Shown piece after piece: positions 57,849 through 64,000 of a stretch of 64,000 nt of DNA (its first letter is position 1; each line of letters opens with the position of its first letter). The notes beneath the pieces were generated by a model, which worked only from the letters and a program-made list of their open reading frames with translations, was not told where the DNA came from and made no database searches. Where the stretch lies: NCBI RefSeq assembly GCF_002575655.3, contig NC_053038.3:148816885-148880884 (forward strand). The letters run 5' to 3'. The stretch is from Aegilops tauschii subsp. strangulata. Its lineage: Eukaryota > Streptophyta > Magnoliopsida > Poales > Poaceae. Both the position numbers and the translations under genes were made by a program.

Positions 57849-59370
57849 TGATACGTCTTCGTCGTATATATAATTTTTGATTGTTCCATGCCAATATTAT
57901 ACAACTTTCATATACTTTTGGCAACTTTTTATACTATTTTTGGGACTAAAATATTGATCCAGTGCCCAGTGCCAGTTCCTGTTTGTTGCATGTTTTTTGT
58001 TTCGCAGAAAATCCATATCAAACGGAGTCCAAACGGGATAAAAAACGACGGAGATTTTTTGGAATATATGTGAATTTTGGGAAGTGGAATCAACGCGAGA
58101 CGATGCCCGAGGGGGCCACGAGGCAGGGGGGCGCGCCCGAGGGGGCAGGCGTGCCCCTGACCCTCGTGGACACCCCGTAAGGCGGTTGCTGCCGTTCTTT
58201 CGCCGCAAGAAAGCTAATATCCGGATAAAAATCATGTTCAAATTTCAATCCAATCGGAGTTACGGATCTCCGGGAATATAAGAAACGGTGAAAGGCCAGA
58301 TCTGGGAAGGCAGAAATAGAGAGAGACAGAGAAACAGATCCAATCTCGGAGGGGTTCTCGCCCCTCCCATGCCATGGAGACCAAGGACCAGAGGGGAAAC
58401 CCTTCTCCCATCTAGGGAGAAGGTCAAGGAAGAAGAAGAAGAAGGCGGGCCCTCTCCCCCTCTCTTCCGGTGGCGCCGGAACGCCGCTGGGGCCATCATC
58501 ATCACCGCAATCTACACCAACAACTTCACTGCCGTCATCACCAACTCTTCCCCCTCTATGCAGTGGTGTAACCCCTCTTTTACCCAATGTAATCTCTACT
58601 TAAACATGGTGCTCAACGCTATATATTATTTCCCAATGATGTATGGCTATCCTATGATGTTTGAGTAGATCTGTTTTGTCCTATGGGTTAATTGATGATC
58701 GTGATTGGTTTGAGTTGCATGTTTTATTACTGGTGTTGTCCAATGGTGCTCTACATGTCGTGCAAGCGTGAGGGATTCCCCCTGTAGGGTGTTGCAATAC
58801 GTTCATGATTCTCTTATAGTGGGTTATTTGAGTGACAAAAGCATAAACCCGAGTAAGGGGGTTGTTGCGTATGGGATAAAGAGGACTTGATGCTTTAATG
58901 CTATGGTTGGGTTTTACCTTAATGATCTTTAGTAGTTGCGAATGCTTGCTAGAGTTCCAATCATAAGTGCATATGATCCCAGAAGAGAAAGTATGTTAGC
59001 TTATGCCTCTCCCTCAAATAAAATTGCAATAATGATTACCGGTCTAGTTATCGATTGCCTAGGGACAAATAACTTTCTCGTGACAAAAAGCTCTCTACTT
59101 AAACTAACTTAGTTATTTCTTTATCTAAACATCCCCTAGTTTTTATTTACGCGCTCTTTATTATCTTGCAAGCCTATCCAACAAGACCTACAAAGTACTT
59201 CTAGTTTGATACTTGTTCTAGGTAAAGCGAATGTTAAGCGTGCGTAGAGTTGTATCGGTGGTCGATAAAACTTGAGGGAATATTTGTTCTACCTTTAGCT
59301 CCTCGTTGGGTTCGACACTCTTACTTATCGAAAGAGGCTACAATTGATCCCCTATACTTGTGGGTTATCA
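57849..59370 (+). repeat. 3' LTR of element E
   Basis: Same length and ends as the 5' LTR, directly preceded by the purine tract. Confidence 0.92.
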
Positions 59371-59960
59371 TCTGCGCCGAGAGCGCGGCCGCCTACGCCG
59401 AGAGTGCCACCGCATCCGCATTGAGCGCGGCCGCATCCGCTGAGAGGGTGTCTGCAGCAGCCGACAGGGCAGCTGCAGCAACTATTCGACGGTGACTACA
59501 AACGCCCAGAGCGCTCGAGCTGCCGTCAGTCCCACTGATGTCGCGTTGGCCCGGGTCGAGGCCGTCCACGCCAAGATCGAGGACGCTCATGCCAAGATAT
59601 TCCAGGCCACCTCGGAATCCAACATGCAATGCACGTCCAAAAAGGCCGCAGTGGCAATGGAGCACCTGCTTCCTCATGAGATCGCCAAGCGGGAGCTAGA
59701 GATGTAGGAGGTGGCGGAGATCGAGGAGTGCCGGGAGGTGGAGTTGCGTGTGGCCGAGGTTGGGGTAGAGAAGAGTCTATGTGTCAAGGAATCGGAGGTG
59801 CAGCCACAACTATGAGTACTACAACCTTGAAGGCGGTGCTGAGGATGAGGACGACGACGAGGATGCAGATGAGTTCGGCAGGGGGGACGCGGAGTCCACC
59901 AACGGTGGCATGTCGCCAGGACAAGTCATTGACGTCTCATCTCACACTGGCAATGCATAG
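59371..59960 (+). pseudogene. 3' part of an alanine-rich, charged-tail gene, cut by element E
   Basis: Directly after the LTR one frame reads an alanine/serine-rich repeat (CAESAAAYAESATASALSA). After a frame change near 59490 it continues VALARVEAVHAKIEDAHAKI and AKRELEM, a helical stretch with one in-frame stop at 59705-59707. After another change near 59810 it goes on with YEYYNLEGGAEDEDDDEDAD and ends GQVIDVSSHTGNA with a stop at 59958-59960. GC content and codon use differ sharply from E. I do not recognise the family; the layout resembles nuclear genes with an alanine-rich coiled coil and an acidic tail, including some carried by DNA transposons. The 5' part should lie to the left of the whole nest. 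Confidence 0.6.
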
Positions 59961-60468
59961 GCCGGCGCAACAACGGCTTTGTTAAAATTATGCATACTTA
60001 GGCTTTGTTTTTAATGCTGGTCTTTTGTTAGAGTAATGTTTAGGTCAACTAGCTCTGTTTAATTATTAAAATTGCTTGATTCAGTAAGTGTGGTGTGTGT
60101 GTTGTACGCTCTTTTGTGTGCCCAAATTAGCAAGCGATGTTAAATTATGCAATGACGTGGATGAGGACAGTACCCAGGGAAATTTCCACCAAAATTTGAA
60201 TTATCAAACTCATCCCATGCGTGTAAAGCAAAAGAATCATTTACGATGCACACAATCGTTCAAAGTGAATGCTGTCCGGCGGCACCGCGTGAAAAGTTTC
60301 CCTCCACATTTCGAAAATTTTGGCCTACAGCCAAAATATCTACCCCCTTCCCCACCTCCTTTTCTCCCCGACCACAAGTCACATTTCCCCTGTTTCCTCC
60401 TTCCTTCCTTCCAAAGCTATAGCCGCTTCCTCGCTCTCGCCGTCTCGCAACCTACCGTCGGGGTCGCC
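59961..60468 (+). other. Intergenic stretch between the remnant and the GRF gene
   Basis: AT-rich at first (59985-60100), as in a 3' untranslated region, then more GC. From about 60340 it is rich in C and T (ccttccccacctccttttct), as often in grass 5' untranslated regions, leading to the ATG at 60469. No repeat family recognised. Confidence 0.5.
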
Positions 60469-61660
60469 ATGGTCTTCTTCAATGACCTCTCCAGCGGTTC
60501 CTCCGACGACGACGACTCCTTCACCACCCGGGTATGCCTCTCTTCTCTCTCTCGGGTTATGACTTGGAATGAAGGATTTTAACCCGGTGGTCGATTTGAG
60601 TCATTTCTTCCTCTTGTAGCTCCCTACGACCATTAGTTGCAATGAATGGAGCGGGGTGGCTGAAGATCTGCCTGCTCGTTGTCACCATCAATCTCCATGC
60701 ATGAAGCTAGTTGCGTTTGAATCTATGGATAGTGGGAGGAAGTTTCTGGCATGTGCAGAGAAGGTTAGCCCCACTTTCATTCTTACAAATCATTTGTTGG
60801 ATGTGATTCAGACACTGTCACTGTGCTATGTTATTCTGGATGTTAAGACAGTGTCACAGTTTGTACCTAGTATCTAAAAATGTTGCCATCTCATCAGTGG
60901 TGCCATTAGAAAATTATTTGGCACCGCTTCAGTAGTTTGTGCAGCCAACTTTGGTCCACGCGTCCGAGCAACCAAGCAGTAAAATACTAAATCTTTATGG
61001 CACGAAGGAACTGGGCATCAGAGCAACTAGGTGCTCCGGAGTCCAGGTCCCTCCTTTTTTTCCGCCGCATCGGCTCGCCAGTGCAGGGCACCGGTGCCAA
61101 ATGTAGCAACAATTGTCTTTACACCAGTTTTGGGATACACAGTGGACGGCCTTAGTGTTATTAGTTCTATGTTACTAAATTTGTGCATGTACACATCTGC
61201 TAGTATCAATTTGCTGTCAACCAAACACTGTTGCTATGATGTTGTAGTTATTTTTAGCTTCTTGATAAATGTTCAATTTGTTATTTATAGTACATGACTA
61301 AGAACTTGTAGCGTTGTTGTAGTTAATTATAGCTTCTGATGTTTCAGAATTTGGTTATTGTCTTAGTAGCAATTAATTCATTTGCACATTGATCTTTTTG
61401 AGAAGATATGTCATAATTAACATGTTTCTTCAGTTTTTCAAAATATGTATTTGGTGATTTTCTATGTTGCTAGAAACCCATTCCTTGTACAATTGTTACT
61501 GATCTAGTTTTAAATATTATAGGATGAACGGAAGTGTTCTTACCTGGAGTGGGTTGATCAAGAGTGGCCACAGTCTTTGGAGATGTGCCTAGCAAAGCTC
61601 TGGAGCATGTATGATGAAGAGAACGGAGGTAGGCTTAGAGAAAGTGTTGTTAACGCTTAA
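60469..61660 (+). CDS. Small three-exon gene for a GRF-type zinc finger protein
   Basis: Exon 1 is 60469-60531 (MVFFNDLSSGSSDDDDSFTT), exon 2 60620-60763, exon 3 61523-61660. Introns are 60532-60619 and 60764-61522, both GT-AG, both between codons, giving 114 residues. The zinc finger has C42-x-H44, C66 and C74, with the GR-x-F signature at 60-63 and W79, in the pattern of Pfam zf-GRF; intron 2 splits it between C66 and C74. After it comes EWPQSLEMCLAKLWSMYDEE, a tail seen in many small grass GRF proteins as I recall them. GRF fingers bind single-stranded nucleic acid in TOP3A, NEIL3 and APE2; the role of these small plant proteins is not known. The stop at 61658-61660 may be premature, because the frame continues helical for 60 codons to a TAG at 61841-61843. 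Gene or young pseudogene is open. Confidence 0.68.
60764..61522 (+). other. Intron 2 of the GRF gene
   Basis: 759 nt, AT-rich, GTTAGC donor and TATTATAG acceptor. The middle part (60890-61130) is more GC-rich with short 'ggtgcca/tggcacc' inverted pieces that might mark a small insertion, but no clear ends were found. Confidence 0.55.
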
Positions 61661-61843
61661 GAATATTTCAAGATGTGGGATAAAAATGGGAAGATGGAGA
61701 ATGAGCTCAGATTTTTTAAATCAGACTTTGCTAAGATGGTGTTGGTGAAGGAGGAGGCACTTTCCCAGTTGGCCAGTCCAAAACAGGTTCTTACTGAGTT
61801 GAAAGCAGATGTGGATAAGACAAGCCTGGATGATTTCGATTAG

Positions 61844-62079
61844 GCAAATGAATATATTGTTCTTATGAAGGTGAACTAGCTATATGCTGTACTGTGCTGT
61901 TTTTAGGTTGGTATCGTACTGGATGTTAAAATATATTTATGTGCCTGATATGAAATTGGCAAACAAATGTTCGATATGAAATGTGAATTTGCGTAATACT
62001 GGAATTATTAATTATAAACTACTAAACCTGCTAAATGGGTCATGGAACTTTGCAAACGGTTCTAGCAGTAAAAGCGCTT
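61844..62079 (+). other. Stretch after the GRF gene, up to element F
   Basis: 236 bases, AT-rich, without a gene. Probably the 3' untranslated and flanking sequence of the GRF gene. The five bases before F are CGCTT, the expected target duplication. Confidence 0.5.
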
Positions 62080-63495
62080 TGATACGTCTCCAACGTATCT
62101 ACTTTTCCTAAGGCTTTTCCTCTTGTTTTGGACTCTAATTTGCACGATTTGAATGAAACAAACCCCGGACTAACGCTGTTTTCAGTAGAACTACCATGGT
62201 GTTGTTTTTGTGTACAAATAAAAGTTCCCGAAATGGAACGAAACTTTGCGAGGATATTTTATATCAATAATAAGAATTTCTGGAGCCAAGACCTGCCGGA
62301 GAGGGGCACCTAGGTGGGCACAACCCACCAGGGCGCGCCCTCCTCTCCTGGCGCACCCAGGTGGGTTGTCCCCACCTGGTGGCCCCGCAGACCCTAATTC
62401 CAATGTTATAAAATCACATTATTCCACAAAAAAATCAGGGAGAAAGAATTATCGTGATCCACGAGATGGAGCCGCCGCCAAGCCCGGTTCTTCCTTGGGA
62501 GGGCAGATCTGGAGTCCGTTTGGGGCTCCGAAGAGGGAGATCTTCATTCTTCGTCATCACCAACCCTTCTCCATCACCAATTCCATGATGCTCCCCACCG
62601 GGAGTGAGTACTTCCTTCGTAGGCTCGCTGGTCGGTGAGGAGTTGGATGAGATTCACCATGTAATCGAGTTACTTTTGTTAGGGCTTGATCCCTAGTATC
62701 CACTATGTTCCTAGATTGATGTTGCTATGACTTTGGTATGCTTAAAACTTGTCACTTTGGGCTCGGGTGCCATGAACTCAGATCTGAACCGTTTATGTTA
62801 TCATCATTATATCCATGTTTTAGATCCGATCTTGCAAGTTATAGTCACCTTCTGCGTGTTATGATCCGGCAACCCCGGAGTGACAATAACCGGGCCCACT
62901 CCCGGTGATGATCGTAGTTTGAGGAGTTCATGTATTCACTATGATTTAATGGTTTGTTCCGGTTCTCTATTAAAAGGAGGCCTTAATATCCCTTAGTTTC
63001 CAATATGGACCCCGCTGCCACGGGAGGGTAGGACAAAAGATGTCATGCAAGTTCTTTTAATAAAGCACGTATGACTATTTATGGAATACATGCCTACATT
63101 ATATCGATGAACTGGAGCTAGTGTCGTATCGCCCTAGGTTATAACTATCACATGATGAATATCATCCAACAAGTCACCGATCCAATGCCTACGAATTTAT
63201 CATCTATTGTTTCTGCTAAGTTACTACTACTATCATCACTGTTACACTTGCTACAAAATTACTGCTATAACTGTTACCGTCACCGTTGCTGCTGCTACTA
63301 TTATCAAAACAATCATACTACTTTGCTACTGATCACTTTGCTGCAGATAATTAATCTCTAGGTGTGGTTGAATTGACAACTCAGCTGCTAATACCTTCAA
63401 ATATTCTTTGGCTCCCCTTGTGTCGAATCTATAAATTTGGGTTGAATACTCTACCCTCAAAAATTGTTGGGATCCCCTATACTTGTGGGTTATCA
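62080..63495 (+). repeat. 5' LTR of element F
   Basis: 1416 bp. Contains an imperfect ACT/GCT trinucleotide run at about 63220-63340 and the 'ttaaaaggaggccttaatat' block near 62972, which is typical of the group. Confidence 0.9.
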
Positions 63496-63506
63496 AGACC
63501 TTTTTC

Positions 63507-63524
63507 TGGCACTGTTGCCGGGGA
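63507..63524 (+). other. Primer binding site of element F
   Basis: TGGCACTGTTGCCGGGGA, two bases away from the site of E (TGGCGCCGTTGCCGGGGA). Confidence 0.85.
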
Positions 63525-63573
63525 GCATAGCTATATTTGTTGAGTAACTTGGGATTATTATCAATTTATCACT

Positions 63574-64000
63574 ATGAAGAATCTGAAGGACGCTAAGACT
63601 AAGATATTTCCCTCAAAGACGAGGGGAGGTAAGGAACTGCCATTCAGTTCTGCTTTAGATTCACCTTCTGTTATAAGTAAACTTGCAACACCACCACATG
63701 CTATTAATTCTGATATGTCGCAAGTTATTGATGATGCTACTTCTGCTATGGATAATGCTTATGATGATGCTAGTACCTTGCTTGATAACGATGATGTGCC
63801 ACTTGGTGAATTTCTTGATGCACAAATTGCTAGAGTAATACAACATGATGTTGTTGAATCTGATGATGAGCTTGAAACCGAAACTCCTGAAATACCTGCT
63901 AGAACTAGCCTTCCTAGATATGAATTGCCTGAGGTACCGGAAGGTTATGTTATGAATGAGGAGACAACTAGAGATATTCTTGCTTGTAAGGATAGAGACG
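63574..64000 (+). CDS. gag N-terminus of element F, running off the window
   Basis: ATG at 63574 (MKNLKDAKTKIFPSKTRGGK) is the first after the primer site and the frame stays open for all 142 codons to the edge. The start is basic, followed by a long acidic part (DNAYDDASTLLDNDDVPLGE, then DDELETETPEIPARTSLPRY). This resembles the N-terminal part of Athila-lineage gag as found after this type of primer site. No zinc knuckle is reached. Unlike the other genes in the window this stretch has no break, so F may be a more intact copy. Confidence 0.72.
   Translation, partial: MKNLKDAKTKIFPSKTRGGKELPFSSALDSPSVISKLATPPHAINSDMSQVIDDATSAMDNAYDDASTLLDNDDVPLGEFLDAQIARVIQHDVVESDDELETETPEIPARTSLPRYELPEVPEGYVMNEETTRDILACKDRD

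Larger units (their letters stand above)
51842..59370 (+). mobile_element. Element E: Athila-like (Sabrina/WHAM-type) Gypsy element, non-autonomous
   Basis: Two 1522 bp LTRs (51842-53363 and 57849-59370), TGATACG...TTATCA, roughly 4 percent apart by eye. Primer site TGGCGCCGTTGCCGGGGA at 53375-53392; purine tract AAGCTTGGGGATGC at 57835-57848. The inside has one acidic open frame (53488-54351) and no protease, polymerase or integrase. No target duplication is visible: the five bases before are ACAAC (partly the D LTR end), the five after are TCTGC. Confidence 0.88.
62080..64000 (+). mobile_element. Element F: second Athila-like Gypsy element, 5' part
   Basis: LTR at 62080-63495 (TGATACGTCTCCAACG...GGTTATCA), a different family from E although the ends are alike. 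Primer site and gag start follow; the rest is outside the window. Confidence 0.88.

Noticed and set aside
59380..59490. Alanine-rich stretch as a simple microsatellite
   Set aside because: Codons vary (gcc, gcg, gca, gct) and the reading goes on into non-repetitive coding-like sequence, so a gene remnant is the better reading.
60890..61130. Possible small inverted-repeat transposon in intron 2 of the GRF gene ('ggtgcca' and 'tggcacc' pieces)
   Set aside because: Arms are only 7-8 bases, not at the ends of one block, and no target duplication was found.
63210..63340. ACT/GCT triplet run as a separate satellite or regulatory array
   Set aside because: It is a known type of internal low-complexity stretch of this LTR group, imperfect and inside the F LTR.
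1..64000. CRISPR arrays, bacterial operons, tRNA or rRNA genes
   Set aside because: None of the required patterns was seen; regular short repeats here are LTR or spacer repeats, and the content is that of a plant nuclear genome.

Overview
This is repeat-rich DNA from a grass of the wheat tribe (Triticeae). The evidence is a copy of the Angela/WIS/BARE type of Copia element, a pair of LTRs I recognise as the Triticeae Gypsy family Fatima, and two elements with the TGATACG...GGTTATCA LTRs and TGGCGCCGTTGCCGGGGA-type primer site of the Sabrina/WHAM (Athila-like) group. Family names come from memory of these LTRs, not from a search. No bacterial, plastid or mitochondrial genes, tRNA, rRNA or CRISPR array were seen. 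About 96 percent of the window is nested LTR retrotransposons.

The nest can be resolved to the base. Element D (Gypsy, + strand) enters from the left edge (1-1282) and resumes at 48064-51839. Element C, same family but - strand, is inserted in D (1283-48063, target duplication CCGCC). Element A, same family again, + strand, sits in the 3' LTR of C (1778-30181, duplication ACGGT/ACGAT). A Copia Angela-like element (2402-11123, -, duplication GCCAC) sits in the 5' LTR of A. A rearranged Copia element X with three LTRs (19700-30003, -, duplication TATTA) sits in the 3' LTR of A. A Fatima-like Gypsy element (36695-45485, +, duplication GTCCT) sits in the gag-protease gene of C. Element E (Athila-like, 51842-59370) follows D directly, then a 2.7 kb island without retrotransposon sequence (59371-62079), then element F (Athila-like, 62080 to the right edge).

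The D/C/A family and Fatima share a plan: gag and protease on the element strand, no working reverse transcriptase or integrase, and near the 3' LTR a gene on the opposite strand coding a protein of the putative gypsy-type transposon family (Pfam Transposase_28) with a coiled-coil tail. In D, C and A this antisense gene has the same 71-72 nt GT-AG intron, so it looks like a separately transcribed, spliced gene carried by a non-autonomous retrotransposon. A and C also carry the same internally deleted reverse transcriptase stub, so that deletion predates their spread.

The island between E and F holds an alanine-rich, charged gene remnant broken by the insertion of E, and a small three-exon gene coding a GRF-type zinc finger protein. 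That gene is easily missed because its exons are 63, 144 and 138 nt.

LTR divergences counted by eye (approximate, not alignments) are X about 1.3 percent, Angela 1.8, Fatima 3.8, E about 4, C about 5, A about 6. Apart from A and C being close, this order fits the nesting.
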